A model generated the notes under the pieces. It searched no databases. It worked only from the letters and a program-made list of their open reading frames with translations, and was not told where the DNA came from. DNA of 64,000 nucleotides from Sympetrum striolatum (taxonomy: Eukaryota; Arthropoda; Insecta; Odonata; Libellulidae), in the NCBI GenBank assembly GCA_947579665.1, contig OX388347.1, positions 22,498,562-22,562,561 of the forward strand. Direction: 5' to 3'. Within the stretch, counting starts at the first letter, position 1. Each line of letters starts with the position of its first letter. Of the stretch, positions 11,331 to 24,289 are shown piece by piece. The position numbers were made by a program, and so were the translations under genes.

Positions 11331-13186
11331 AAGCATGTATGGCCATATCGTTACTTGCACCCACGCCGTATCTCGAAATGTGTCTCTAAGGTATGTATTT
11401 GTAAATCCCACTAGAGGGACTCGACGATGAATTAATTAACTATTGCGTACGATTGTAATATTTTGACAACTTCTAATAGATTCAATTATGAAGTTACTTA
11501 AAGCCTTGAATTTGTAATGGAAAAAATTCCTATTAACTACCTTTGCCTGTATAGGAAGAAATTCAGTCTGCTTCATTAATATTACGTATGCAATAAAATG
11601 TTAGTTGGAGTGAGAGTTGGATTGAGGAAATGATGATTGAACCTGACTGAGAAAGATGGATGAAGGAAAAGGAACTGAGCTTCTAAGAAGGAAAACTCTC
11701 ACATCGAATCCATTCATTCCATGTCTAGTTTTATCAATACATTTTACTGAATAATATCGCTCGAACTTGTTTTGGTAGACACAGCATCACTAAATCTATA
11801 GAGCATTGAATGATTTATGTGAAGATCTTCAAGAGAATTCGTTGGAGTTAATTAAAGATGGGATATTGAAAATGAAGCAAATGTTCTGAACGAAGATTAA
11901 GTCAATTTTGGAGGCAGTGAGGAGAATGAGAAATCGATGGAAATGGGGTTAAACGGGGATTTAATTCGAAGCCTCCAGCACATAACTTCCACTTTGGATG
12001 TCCGTTGGCATCAAGATAACTCGTCTTCCGAGGTTAGCTAAATTTTCTCAGTAAAAACACTAATTTCGAGTGTATTGCGCACTCATTTAAATGAGCGCCC
12101 TTATTCTAGTAATAAAATATTTATTGTGTCGATAAAAAATATTATTACTGCTTAATAGGTAAGTAGTGGTTCTGTATAAAATGGTTGCATTCTAGCAAAA
12201 AATAACGGTCACATAATGTTTACAAACTCAGAGTCACAAAAATGACAAAACGAAAGTAAATGTTCAAATAATAGGAATATGAAAAACTGTAGAGAGACAA
12301 TAACGGTGAGGAAAGAAAGGAAACGGAACATTCTTGTCCTTGCTTACATTAGTAATCAAAGCACAATGAATGAACGGGAAATGAGAAATGTTTGTATAGA
12401 TACCGACGTAAATAACAATGAGGGAAATCATTAAAATGCAGAGAATGGTTATAGATATGAAAAACGATAAAAAAACACGCGTAGAAAGATCTTCTTAGAA
12501 ACCTATCCAAAAATATTCCATCTTCTACTGACAAGCGTTGCAATAAACTGAAAATGAAAAACGTTTATGAGTAGCGTTAGTAAAAGATAATTGCAATTAT
12601 TTATACATATAAAGCATATTCATTTGAAATTAAAATGTAAAAATTAAATTAATAATCATTTTTTTATATTTGCTTCTTTGAAGACAAGAAATAAATTATT
12701 TAAGGACTTTCACAAATGTTATAATTTTTATTTAACTTCAATGATACACGCTTTAAGATTTGGCACATTATATTTTCAATACATAATCAAGGTATTATGC
12801 ATCTTTCATTATTTATGCACAGTTGAGGACAATTCAAAAGAAAACTATTTCTGTAAATTATTTATCGTATTCTGGTGCTCATTGCAAATTTTAAGTCAAA
12901 TAAATTTGCTTGTTTACTGTAAGTATTTTTCTTTACTTTTTTCTAATCTTTACTATGCATTTGGGAATTACTCACCTCCAGGGGTTGCTTTCCTTCTGTG
13001 AACCCTAAGCTTCGAAATTTCCCCAAGAGCCAGTTCTATGTTTGTTTCAATGTATTTCAATAAAAAGAACAATAGAGGCTAGGTGGAATAGATGTCCAGT
13101 TGGGCTTAACCTCCAAAAATAGTGCGCCCGTTTAATCCTAGATAGAACTATGAACGTAAACATTTCAAAACCAAAGAAATCGAGAA
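11331..13186. other. AT-rich stretch, nothing recognised
   Basis: No gene or element recognised. A frame at 12678-13001 is rich in Phe, Tyr, Leu and Cys because of AT composition and shows no domain. Sequence from 11600 to 11980 is purine-rich and without frames. Confidence 0.5.
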
Positions 13187-13315
13187 AGAATGAAGTGGAT
13201 GAATGAATGATATGTTGATATTGTGAATATATATAGTGAATATATAAGAATGAAGTGGATGAATGAATGATATGTTGAATTAATGAATGAATGATATGTT
13301 GATATTGATAGATAT
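13187..13315 (+). repeat. Tandem repeat, 60-bp period, GAATGAATGATATGTTGA units
   Basis: AAGAATGAAGTGGATGAATG and its continuation occur at 13187-13219 and again at 13247-13279, exactly 60 bp apart. A third partial copy (GAATGAATGATATGTTGATA) follows at about 13285. Within units the simpler GAAT tetramer repeats. On the minus strand this yields a misleading repetitive Ser/Thr/Tyr/His frame. Confidence 0.85.
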
Positions 13316-13364
13316 AGGATTGATAAGTACACCCTTAATTTCGACAATTTGTTTAAATAAAATA

Positions 13365-13523
13365 ATCGTTGTAACAGTAGCAGTAGTAGTATTGTTAAAA
13401 GTGCTGTCTACAGCTCAGGTCATTTCGCACATTGGCTCCCACCGGGATTCGAACCCGGGACCGCTTTCACCAAAGGCAAACGCGCTGTCCACATGACTAT
13501 GCGGGAGCCGATCGTTGTAACAG
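13365..13523 (-). mobile_element. tRNA-derived SINE with perfect 13-bp target-site duplication
   Basis: The element (13378-13510) lies on the minus strand between two copies of ATCGTTGTAACAG (13365-13377 and 13511-13523), a perfect target-site duplication. Its 5' head is tRNA-like: GGCTCCC and GGGAGCC form an acceptor-like stem, TAGTCATGTGGACAGCGCG resembles an A box, and GGTTCGAATCC is a consensus B box with a perfect CCGGG/CCCGG T-stem. The anticodon arm does not fold as a proper 5-bp stem with a 7-base loop, so it is a SINE head rather than a tRNA gene. A unique body (AATGTGCGAAATGACCTGA) follows, ending in a (CTA/CTG)n tail. A second copy is at 39249-39379. Transcription would be by RNA polymerase III from the internal boxes. 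The intact duplication suggests a fairly recent insertion. Confidence 0.92.
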
Positions 13524-13590
13524 ATAGTTATTTCTGGTCCTTTTATCCTCAAGGAATATAAAAATATATGATTAGATTATAGATAGATAT

Positions 13591-13934
13591 TGCTACGATA
13601 AAACAGCGAGTGTCACTCAGATGTTACAGGAAGCGGGATGGGAATCATTAGAAGATAGAGGAAAAATTCAAAGGATAAATTAATTAAATAAGTTCAGATA
13701 AATTACGTTCTCAGATGATGTAGCCGATACAATGCGACCCCCCTGTTATATGGGCCGTTCTGATACTGCCAGAAAGATTAGGGAAATAGATGCTAGAATG
13801 AATCGTTACAAAAATACATTTTTTCCGCGAAGTATAAGCGAAAGCAACCGTTTATGAAAATAGAGTCAAGGTGCATGCACCCCCTGCCACACGCCGAAAG
13901 GCGGCTTGCAGGATTCTTACATAGACATAGATAT
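13591..13934 (+). mobile_element. Short L2-type LINE derivative, copy 1
   Basis: Reads out a decayed C-terminal LINE fragment: SVTQMLQEAGWESLEDR at about 13613-13663, then KIREIDARMNRYKNTFFPRS at about 13770-13830, with a stop in between. It ends with the family 3' hairpin at 13882-13913, CCTGC and GCAGG around GCC-GAAA-GGC, and a TACATAGACATAGATAT tail. The copy at 31400-31731 is colinear and similar throughout. Both copies begin at the same base (TTGCTACGATAAAACAGCG) although the sequences upstream are unrelated. A shared 5' start is not expected from random 5' truncation and points to a short non-autonomous derivative or a shared source copy. Confidence 0.85.
13882..13913 (+). other. Conserved LINE 3' stem-loop with GAAA loop
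   Basis: An outer stem CCTGC/GCAGG encloses an inner stem GCC/GGC capped by the tetraloop GAAA. The same arrangement, with minor changes, occurs at 31680-31712 and 58349-58380. Conservation of pairing in copies whose coding parts have decayed fits a reverse-transcriptase recognition structure, as known for L2-clade LINEs; direct function is inferred. Confidence 0.65.
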
Positions 13935-14169
13935 ATATATACGAGTAAATAAAGCTCATTCCATGGACCAAAGGCGAATTCCAACTGGGTTTGGGGAGTC
14001 AATCAATTCGCAGCATTTATGTTTAAACTTTCTGTTGAGAGTCTGACCATCATTTTGAATTAGATCGTGGGGAAGAATAGATTAAGAGATGTACACATTT
14101 AAAATGAATAACACGGTACAATAACACGAGACTGTAATATGATATAAAAACGGAGAATTCTGCATCCCT

Positions 14170-14680
14170 GTATAAAAGAGAACCCGAAAAAGAAGACAGA
14201 AAAGTCTCTCTCGGCGTGGAAAAGAAGCAGGAGAGGAGAAAGGAGTATGAGAAAGAAAGAAGTCTTCTTAAGAGGGAGAGAGAAAAGAAGTATTGTTTTA
14301 GTGTCTCGGTGTGGTCTCTTGGGTACACTTTTTCCATCCCTCTCCCAATGGGACGCAACTCATTCCGATACCACTTCCACAGCCATCTTATACCGCCTTT
14401 CAGACTCCGCTCATTATTTCCATTTTCTAATCCGCCGCTTTCATCCAAAACCCTTATTTAATCTCACTTTCTGTAACTCCTTAACGATCCTCTTCCGCCA
14501 TTTTGTTCTTCTGTCCCTCTCAATAACCACAAGTTCTCTTCTCACCTTTATCCTCCACTTCTTGTCTTCTTCATTTCGTTCCTTTCACATTTCATCCTTT
14601 CATCTTCAAAGCCACCCTTCCTCTTCAATCTTTCTTCCTTCCCATTTTTTACCACCCTCTACCTCGCGGTAAGATTTAAA
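14170..14680. other. Purine tract followed by pyrimidine-rich block
   Basis: From about 14180 to 14292 the plus strand is almost only A and G (GGAGAGGAGAAAGGAGTATG). From about 14390 to 14660 it is dominated by C and T (CTTCTTGTCTTCTTCATTTC). The two blocks could pair imperfectly. Frames on either strand across the tract are low-complexity (Lys/Arg/Glu or Ser/Phe/Leu) and should not be read as proteins. Possible intronic or regulatory sequence; no function is assigned. Confidence 0.5.
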
Positions 14681-17600
14681 CACTTTAGACATTTCATTTT
14701 TCACAGTGTGCGCATAAATGTTTTTCAACTCTACCCATGGGGGGCTCATACTCTAGCCACATCTACCAGGATGTTTTTTGAACTTTTCAGAGTCGCAATC
14801 TTCAGGTTTTATTGATTATACATAGATACGTGTGTATATATGTGTAAGTGAAAGACTGTGTACTATATCCATAAATTGAAGTGAGTGATGAATTGTTATA
14901 ATTGTCAATAAATTAAGTCTGTGCATAGATTACTTTATTTGTGGGTGAATCAGGTTTGAAGTTGAAGTAGATACTGGCTATGATTGTCTGATGTCCACTA
15001 GCTCTGGAATACTTCTTTTGAATGCTACCAAAAATGGCAATCATTTTAAACGAGTTACTTATACGAAATACCTAAATAGAATACGTTCTTTGCCGGACGA
15101 TTAATTACAGTTAGAGCTTCTTAGAGGAAAGAATTAACTATTTTTTTAGCTGAAATTGCTGTTCGAATATTATATTCTGCTATCAAGGTCATTTTACCAC
15201 AATTACAGATCAATGCCCAACATGTCTTAAAATCCTTTTGAGGAAATTTTTTTGATAACTCACTTTTAAATGTTTCTATGATTTGTTGAATTTATAAAAA
15301 AAATCTATAAATACAACTGTTTAGGAATTTTTCCCCCCTTAGATATTTATTATGGTCCTTTTGATTCTGAAAAGAATCTTACAAGCTCCCTTCTTCTTCT
15401 TACGTTATTTCGGAATTTCCTATCCTTTTTGTGACTAGGTAAACTGACTGTATGTATGTATAAAAATCACAATAGCGATCATAAATACATACAGAGAGCT
15501 CTACTTAAAGTCTAAACTCATTTTAACAAGCCAACTTGCTGATGCAAGAGGAATTGATCGTCATATGGCCACTGTCAAGTTTCTATTGGAATAATGGCCT
15601 AAGAAAATTCCGAATAAACACGATTTCTCCGAAAAATTCCGTTTCTATTCTTCTTTTGGGTCGGCATTACCCAAAAAAATATATTTTCCGATCAAAATAC
15701 TTCTACTACACTATTAATACACTCCGACCTTAGAAAAATATGAAAGGAGACATGGCCACCGTTGGATATACCATCCTACTTATAAGTTATTATGTTTCTT
15801 TAAGTCGCTTTCACCGATATACTTTATAAAATTATTCGAACTATCATGGGAAGAATTGTTTCGAATTTATCATGTGTCAACATAATAGTCATTGTCAATA
15901 ACCAATAAACTATTTCGAAACGGTCAGGTTCATCAAATAAAGCATAGCAGTAGTATCAAGTAGCATTTGATATACCTATTGAAGTGATAAAATTTCCTTC
16001 GAAAAATAATGCGAAGAAGTCCCATTACGTACTGCTCAATAGACTGTTAAGAAGTGCAGCCAACTTGTTCGAAGAAGAAAATCCTCTCAAAGAGATGGTT
16101 CTAAAACTGACAAACGATGACCGATCAAACCGAAATAAATAATTGGGGATTAGACCATAGTTCTTAATATAGTATTTCCATTTCCTTCTCCACGACAAGC
16201 TTTCCCTTTTTTATTTCGTTCCTTTTACTCCCTTTCTCTCCATCCATCTTCCTTTTCTTCTCTTGACATTGAGGACTCTCCTTTAAACTGCGCAGCATCC
16301 CTCTCCTTCATCCGAGGGAGCGTTTTTATGCCACGGGAAGCAAGATTAAGGTCTGAGATGCACAAGGAGTGAAAGAGGAGGAAGTAAACAGGACGTTTTC
16401 GAATAAGTTCGAAGAATTTGTCCGAAGGATTTTGAGTTACGTCGAAATCTTCAGACATGTTTTACGCCCTATAACGTTTCTTTAGTAAATTTGAAGATTT
16501 TTACTTAATTTTTCCCGATTAGATTATTCAATTCAGAATTTCCACCACAACTCTGATTTTAATATTCGTTCCTTCAGAGTAACGCTTATTCTTAACGTTT
16601 CTTTGAAACATGATTTCAATCAACCTAGCTTTATCCTCATTGGATATTACTTTATTTTTTTTTCAAAAGAGTGCAATATAAAAATATGTAAACTTTTCAG
16701 TTCACGCTGATTTTTCCTTACCGAGCCCTCGTTTATATTAGCGTAAAAAGTGACCAGGTGCATCCGTTCGAGTATTTGAGTTATTTCTGGGCCTATAAAT
16801 CACTTCAATCACAAGATTGATATTGCAATTGATGAACATTATAACGTACTAAAATATAATGATATATATTTAAAGAATAGCTGTCCAAACATAGAGATGC
16901 TCCTAAGGAGTGGAATTAAATCCAATATTAACTGACAGAGAGATGAAAATTTTCAATGGCTAAATGGCAAAAGAAAAGTTATTTGAAACTAAGAGTGGAA
17001 AATATAAAACCATTTTGTAAAAACTGGACCCGGAATGGCTAATAAATCGAACTCTGAGTGTTAAATATATATACTCACGTATATAAATATATTTTCACGT
17101 TGAAATTTCAAGGAAACCTAAGCAAGAGTATTTAAATTATCTCGGTTTTTATTTTATTTTTTCGAATTTTCAAATAGCACAAAGTTGAACATTGCAACCA
17201 TTTTTACTCGGTTGAATTCATGATTTATTCGAATGAATCCCACATAAAATTTCAGTGATATACATTTATATCTTGCAGAATATCATTCATAATCTCTAGC
17301 AATAAATAATCAAACAATTGGGAACCAAAGTTATCTTCAAAATTGTAGCAAACTTTGAGAAGTTCTCAATCACATACAATTGTTTGTTTTTATACTTATA
17401 GCTTCATAATGAAATCATCAACTTGTGATATCCAAATAGCGTTCTAGCGAATCAGTTTCTAGCGAGAAGATTTACTCTCGAATAGCGTACAAACTAATTT
17501 TCTATACACTTACCATAAAAGTCCGAACCCGATATCCTCGACGAGCAGTATTTTATTTTTAGCATCGAAATGGCGTAAATATTATTCACTGTCAAAGCTA

Positions 17601-18389
17601 TCAAGTGGTCGAGTAGTTGAAATTTGTCTCAGAGATAGGGTATTTTTAGAATAGAACACCTTTCTATAAATGAATGTCGACTCAATTGTTATCTTCACAT
17701 ATAGACGTAATATGCTACATTAAAATTGCATTGAGGACTCGAATAGCCGGATTGAAGTTGATGTTCGAACTTATGATGCATGAAATGAATACTTGAAAGC
17801 AACGTACATTATCCAATGCCTTTGATATCCCAATTATGGCTCTATTCAAAATGGCTTGTAGATGACAGTTCCTATCTGCGGAAATTTCATTTAATACAGT
17901 GTGATATCTTATTTTATAACAAATAGTTCGGGCTAAATAAACACCATGTACTCATTACGTATTGCTCTAAAAAGTAGCTGAAAATCGTCTTCTAATTTTT
18001 CAACTCTAGCGTAACTTCTCATTTTTTGCGTCAGAATTAAAAGTAATCAGAGAAATAATATTATTTATAATACACCAACTATGTCGCCGCTAAAAATAGT
18101 AATTTATATTCTTGTGTTATTAGTAAGATTGTCATAATGGCATGTGGTAGATAAAATAACAGAATTCCTTTTTTACAATAGGGTTCAAATTTCATTTCCA
18201 TCAAGATGGTATTTTAAATTTCCGCTGCTATAGTTATATATATTCTCACTATCCTATGTTATTCTTACAGGCATTCCGTGGAAATGTTTCGTAGATTTCC
18301 GCCCTAGAGAAGAAACTTTAGGCCCGAAAAAGGCTAGATATTTCTTCCCTGAATTGTAGTAAAAAAAGCTGATTTGGTATGAGATAGTG
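14681..18389. other. AT-rich stretch, nothing firmly recognised
   Basis: No gene, RNA gene or repeat with a second copy in this window. Minor features: a small hairpin CTGTATGTAT/ATACATACAG at about 15448-15493, a pyrimidine-rich piece at 16180-16265, and a slightly GC-richer patch at 16260-16450 with an uninformative minus-strand frame. Confidence 0.5.
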
Positions 18390-18720
18390 TGAGAAGGTGC
18401 GCAGAAGGGGCCCTGTGGGGCCTTAAGGAAAGCCATGGCAGAGGGGGAGAGAGAGCGGTCCCCAGAGCAGAATAAAATTCAAAATTCACATATATTTGTC
18501 CTGTGTATACGATTGTCTTCCTCCGGCGTCGATTGCGCTGTCCCACCTATCGTTCCATTGCTTCCTCCATGAATAATATTCGAGAATCTCACGCCGGGGA
18601 CAGCGTGAAATATAAGTAACGCAGCCATTTGCTTTCTTTATTCGAGCAGAGGAAGTTGTGACTATGCCCCTGAGCACGTGACACGAATCTAAGGATTCAT
18701 AATATTTATACATAACTAAG
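18390..18720. other. GC-richer island
   Basis: Local GC and CpG rise (GGCGTCGATTGCG near 18525, CACGCCGGGGACAGCGTG near 18590). The latter contains the short inverted repeat CACGC/GCGTG. Frames overlap in several registers on the minus strand and none has a domain. Confidence 0.3.
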
Positions 18721-21700
18721 TGTATATCTACATTGATACTCTACGATAGACGTGTGGCAGAGGGTGAGAGCATCTTATTTCAATTTCAATTTATTTCAAT
18801 TTTATCGTATACAAAAATACCATTTACAATAAATATAAAATAAACATATCACAGTATTTATAATGCTTGAGAATGCCAAAGTATGTCATAGTTAAATCTT
18901 GTTCGGCTATCTATAATTAAAATAAAGATTCATTAATTTTATAATAAATAAATTACATAAACTAAATATCATAAAACTATTTCTTAAGGAAATTTCCTCA
19001 ATTTTACAAATAATTAGACAAATAAAAAAACATGTATATAAAATCATTCTTAATACTAAAATAAATTGTAACATTTTGCCACGCAGTCTACCTATTACAA
19101 ATTTATACGTTTAAAAATGTGTATAAAAGAGTATAAAAATATGAAAAAAGGAGAGGGAAAAACAACAATTTTTAGAGTTTGGAATAAAGACCTGGTCTTT
19201 GCATAACATAGGGTTATACTATTTAATATATTTTTTCTATTTATTTCTGTTACCGTTACATTAAAAAAATGCAAAGTTATAGAAACTTTATATATTTTTG
19301 TCTGTTTTTCCTTTTTTCTCCCATTTTCGGATTGGCAGAATCGGTTGGAAAGTCGCATTACACTTATTACGACCTGCCTAAATTAACTTTATTTGAAATA
19401 ATTTAGACCACCAAGCTTCTAACTTTTTACTTTCAAGGATTCCTAATCCTTCCGGTGGGCATTTTTAATCCTAATTTGTCCCACGGGGCAAGGGGAGCTG
19501 AAACTGGAGAAAATCATCACAAAAAATTTCAAACGGAAAAATTAGACGAAAAGTGAAGAAGTAGTCAAAATAGCGATCACAGGAATGGACGGCATGTTAC
19601 ATAAAAGTCTTAAAATTAATCGAACTGTCATATCGTTTTTAATTAGAACGGTTATAGCTTTATATTAGACTCACTAGACAAGAGCGTGACAATTTAGCCT
19701 CTCTTCTCTCAGCCAGAATGCAATGAAAAAATGAGCTATAGGCACGAATGAGATGCACTATGAAAACCTCTTTTCTTAACATTCAGTTAGGAGCGACCAA
19801 GTTAGAATGTTCTCTCTCCATAGTCAAAAGACAATAAGACTCATAATGGGGACAATGTAGAATATTTCTGTTAATGAAACCAATTACAATAAATTTTTTA
19901 TAATATTTTACACACATATGATATTAATTCCATATTCTGGCTTAATACTAATCATTCTACAGACTAGATAAAAGTTTTGCCATTTACAATAGTATGGAAA
20001 ATTTTAATGCTTATAGAAAATTTAAACTCAATTAATATAACTCTTAAGAGTATTTCCTCTCTAATTTCTTTATCATAAAGAGCAAATCATCACCATACGC
20101 GTCTCTTACGTCTTCCTTGTGAGCTAAAATGGAAATACATATTCAATAGCTTTAAAAATCCCCGGACTTAATTTTCTAATCCCACATAGATAAAAAAATA
20201 CTCCGCCTACTTTCTTTTGGGCTGGTAAATTTTGTCTATTAAATCTTTCTAACATGATTTTTACTTTCCTAGAAGTAGGACGAAAGTGAAAAATCTTGGA
20301 GAACGTCCGAGGATGAGCCGAAAGACATGTCCTCGGAAATGAGGGCGTCTGGCAACCTCATTCCGAAGTCGCCTTCGCATCGTACTCACAACGGATAAAA
20401 CCTGCGTTAAACTATCTTATATCAATTTACTTAAAATATATCAAATTTGAAAATGATTAAGACCATATTGAGTATCCGCATGAAAATCTGGTGGAAAATA
20501 GAGTATTGTGAATGTCAGAGGCACATTCAATACAAACGCAAACCGGTATGAATGGAATAATTAATACACTGTGATTTTCTCCATAACCACGATAGCTTAG
20601 TTCAAATTCATGTTTAGTTCAAGTTTCAGATATCAATCAATTTAATCATCAGCAGCAATTGGCTTCGTGCTGTATGTTGATGTTTCTTAATAAATAAATA
20701 AATATTGATACTTTGAGTATCGTAAAATATACGCCAAGCTGTCTTTAGAAGTTTCGAGGCGTTCCTGGTCTAGGTCGGCAACTGTTTACGATATTTCTGA
20801 CTGCCACCGCTTTCCAATCCATCCCCGAGAATTTAGCAGTGCTGTAACATTCTAATGAAGAAATTTTATTTAAATGAAGATGGCTCGATTAATAGTTGTA
20901 ATCGAAATAGTTAATTGACTAGGCAATGGATATTTAAAATGAATATTTGGATACCTTGAGAGATGTTTAAAACTTTCATCGAAAGGGTACATTTATTTAT
21001 TGAAAATGCACCAAAATATAGCGCGGTGAAAGTTACGGATGGCGGTAAAAATAGTAAAAATAAGATCAAAAGATTAAAGATTGTTATTAAATATAAAGTT
21101 ATTAAATAAAAATACAAAGATATATCAATATCTTACAATCATATTCAAGATTGATTTAAGAGGGAGATAAAATGGACCAAAATTAAAATTGAAATAAAAA
21201 AGAGTTGAAAATTGAATGTATGCTGAAAAAGAATGATCTTTTTATCATTTATAGACGTGGAGTATTTAAAGTGTTATCACTAATGAATATATAGAGGAAT
21301 GGAGAAGGCAAGTATTGTGGAATAGAGATCAAATCATATGTCATGTTATATCCATTTATATTGCCACGCCGACATGAACAGGAATGCCCAACAGAATCGT
21401 GTGGTGAATAGCAGAAAACCAACCTATTAACTGAAGACGGAACGAGAATAAGATTGATTATATTTTTCTAAAATGAAAATTGTTAATCAAATTCCTAGGT
21501 ATGGTTGGCAAATGCGTTTCAGTGAATCAAACGGTAAACCGATTTTTTTTTCTATCTTCATCGAAGAGTCATGTATCCAAGTGAACCTCTAAGATATAAA
21601 ACTAATTTCACCCACTTAATTGAATCTGTACCTTTACATTAGATCACCCCATATGTGACACTATCCCTCAGAGGTATAAACAGCCAATTATGGCGAATAA

Positions 21701-21779
21701 TTATAACTTGCCTGCTTCAGAATAGATCCCAAATGAAAATATCTCCACAAGAAAATTAGCCACTTAAAATTTGGCGATC
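18721..21779. other. AT-rich stretch with possible LINE-tail remnants
   Basis: No gene recognised. At 18780-18850 a TTTCAATTTATTTCAATTTT start followed by ATACAAAAATACCATTTACA resembles stretches at 26055 and 62885, which may be minus-strand 3' tails of a LINE ending in TAAA-type repeats; this is weak. A (TAAA)n-like run lies at 20690-20703. A small GC-richer patch is at 20280-20400. Confidence 0.35.
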
Positions 21780-22450
21780 TTGAGGAAAATTAAACAACCC
21801 CACGAAAAACCGCGCCATTCTTTCATTAACACAGCGAATTGTCAATTAACGCGCGGCGATCCGAGAGAAAATAATGAAACAAAATAATCCGAGGCCTCTT
21901 GAACCAATCTGAGGCATTAAGCGTTCGTCCAAAAACCCATTCGTGGAAACATAGGCCTCCCATCTCTCTTCCTCACCGGAAACTCATGAATTTGAAATGT
22001 AGATGTCTCTGCCAACTTGGAGATGAGGATTACGAGTTATATTACGAGATTACAGAACGGCTGATCCTTCGCACGTGTGCTGATTCGAAGCAGTTAGCGG
22101 ATGGAATGAGTTTCCGCGAATGGACGACGTCCGGTGCGTGGGAAAAATGGGGAAAATGCGGGAATTAAGAGGTAAATGAATAATGGAGTGGATGAAGAGC
22201 GGCCGACGGAATTTTATGGAACTACGGAACGAGACAATGAGTGCGAAATTGACAATCACGTGAACGACTCGTTTGGCACTGTAAGTGAATGGCGAAATGG
22301 AAATTGCTCACACTGGGATTCCACGCGATGGAACCCTAAGTTCGGAAATACCAATATTTGACTAATAGACGCGATTCTTCCAAACGATTCCGCTAGACTT
22401 TTTTGGGCCTCTCTCTACTTGAACGTATGCCACGTATGTAAATTCGAAGG
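21780..22450. other. GC-richer island
   Basis: CpG-containing, GC-richer sequence (GCGCGGCGATCCGAGAG near 21850, GGACGACGTCCGGTGCGTGG near 22120). A plus frame of 89 codons at 21899-22168 and frames on the other strand overlap it. None matches a family I recognise and there is no splice-site support. It may be conserved single-copy DNA. Confidence 0.3.
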
Positions 22451-23705
22451 TGTTCATTCCAAGGGCGGTTCAGCGGTTACTAGCGCTAAAATGTTTAGTA
22501 GTCAGATGACATGATAACAGAATAATTACTTTAGATGAAACCAAAACTATGTATTTGTATTACACTGAAATTAAGCCAATACGCGATGCCTATTTATTAC
22601 TGAACACCCAGGCTGACCACACACATAACGTATCAAAGTATTTTCCGTTAAAATTTATACATCCTGATTTTCGAAAAACCTACAAAACATTATCGTAAAC
22701 AAAACACATTTTGTAGCTGTTTTTAGTTTAAGGAAAGTAATGTTTATAAACAGATGAAAAACGATGAAAAGGAAAGATTGGTGCTGTTGAAATACCGTTA
22801 ATAAGAATTGAATTGCCGATATGTTTGTAAATTTTTATCTGATCCGAATTCAATTTATTATCTACTCAATACCTAGTATCTTACATATAACATCTGAGTT
22901 TAATCAGTCTCATTAATCACCGAAAACATTTCGATGAATGTTTATTTTTTAAACCCATTTATCAATGAAAAGACTCTTTTACAACTCAATGGAAAGTAAG
23001 CAGCTCAATGATATAAAATAATTATACTCAGTCTTTTATCGCTCTAAATTTATGTCTTGTAAAAATAAGGACGTAATTTTTTCCGAATGATATTCATTTT
23101 TTACTTTGGTGCGTGATGATGCAGTTGAGAGACTTTGCAAGAACATTAATCTGGATTGGTTGAGTAAAAGAGGTTTTTCAATTTATATAAAAACAATGCA
23201 AATATACAAGCATTGTGTAATGGTATAGCAAAGCGCAAGATTCTTTATTCGAACTATGCTCTAATATTTTTAGTTTATTCATTATAATTCTTACTCTTAA
23301 CTCTATGTTATACGCGTATCAAAGTTGTGGCTTTCACTAAATAATCATGAATTTTCTATATGTTGACGCTTCGGGCTTTCTATCATTCATCATTAATTCA
23401 GATTTTTTCTTTTCAATTTATCCTCAAGGATGCCTTCAAACATAGCTGTTAACAACATATTGACTAATAATTTTATACATCTACTTTTTGTGGTGGTTTG
23501 AGACACCATTGTGCTATTTTCTTCGAGAGAATGTCACATGTAATTTTCAGTTTGGCTAAGGAGTTTTAGATTAACATCTTTACCACACAAGCCGTGAACG
23601 GAAATAGATCTATCAACACCGACATACATTAATAGCTCATAAATCTTATAGCTTTCCTAATGCTCCGAATTAAAACCATGATTGGGCCCTTCTCTAAGTT
23701 TACAA
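22451..23705. other. AT-rich stretch, nothing recognised
   Basis: No gene, RNA or repeated element could be recognised. Confidence 0.5.
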
Positions 23706-24082
23706 TAATTTTTAGATTTCTAAATTTTTGATAGAAATCCCTCCCCCTACCCCAACCCAACGGCAACGTTGCCGTGTGTAAACGGGTAATTTCTTGCAAA
23801 ATCACGAAAAATCTTAATTTTCATCGTAGAACGTCGATCAAAAGACGCTTGTATATCTCTTAGGACGAGTGAGACGACGAAGATAATAAATTGTTGCTAA
23901 TTTGAATTGTTCATAACTTTTTAAATCGTATTCTACGCGGTCAGTTATTTATGGTCCCCCATGCTGTGGCGGCCGGGTGCTCCCGAGCTGGGAAGGGTCT
24001 GGATTAGGATGGTGACCCTCGAAATTTCTACCTGAAAAAAATAACGGTATATCCCCCTCATAACTACCATTAACCGGTTTTT
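23706..24082 (+). repeat. 370-bp interspersed repeat, copy 1
   Basis: This stretch aligns over its whole length with the reverse complement of about 38515-38897. Landmarks in order: a terminal hairpin GATTTCTA...TAGAAATC (about 23718-23740); CGGCAACGTTGCCG (palindromic); AAAATCTTAATTTTCATCG; AGAACGTCGATCAAAAGACG; GAGACGACGAAGATAATAAA; a GC-rich part with GGTGCTCCCGAGCTGGGAAGG; then GAAATTTCTACCTGAAAAAA and the edge CTACCATTAACC. It encodes nothing. A hairpin near one edge occurs in several non-autonomous element classes, so I do not assign a class. Confidence 0.75.
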
Positions 24083-24289
24083 CTTCGCCCCACAATAAAG
24101 TGATTTAAATTGCATTCTTTTCATTGTTGAGAATCAACGGAGCGTTCGGATAACTTAAAATTACATGCCATTATCATATGAGTTAAATATGGAGTATGAT
24201 TGAAAAGGTCTTTAGTTAATATAATTTTATATCTACCTATAATTGTTTTGGATACGTATCTCGGAAGACTCGTCGATAAAATGAAGCCT

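Noticed and set aside
13436..13510. A functional tRNA gene on the minus strand
   Set aside because: The acceptor and T arms fit, but the anticodon arm does not fold, and the head continues into a SINE body and tail bounded by target duplications.
14050..14672. Three overlapping frames of 80-140 codons on both strands
   Set aside because: All arise from purine- or pyrimidine-only DNA and are low-complexity; overlapping registers on both strands argue against coding.
20590..20720. A hammerhead-like phrase on the minus strand (CTGATGA at about 20645, GAAAC downstream)
   Set aside because: No stem II can be drawn between the two halves, there is no cleavage triplet in place, and no inverted arms flank it.
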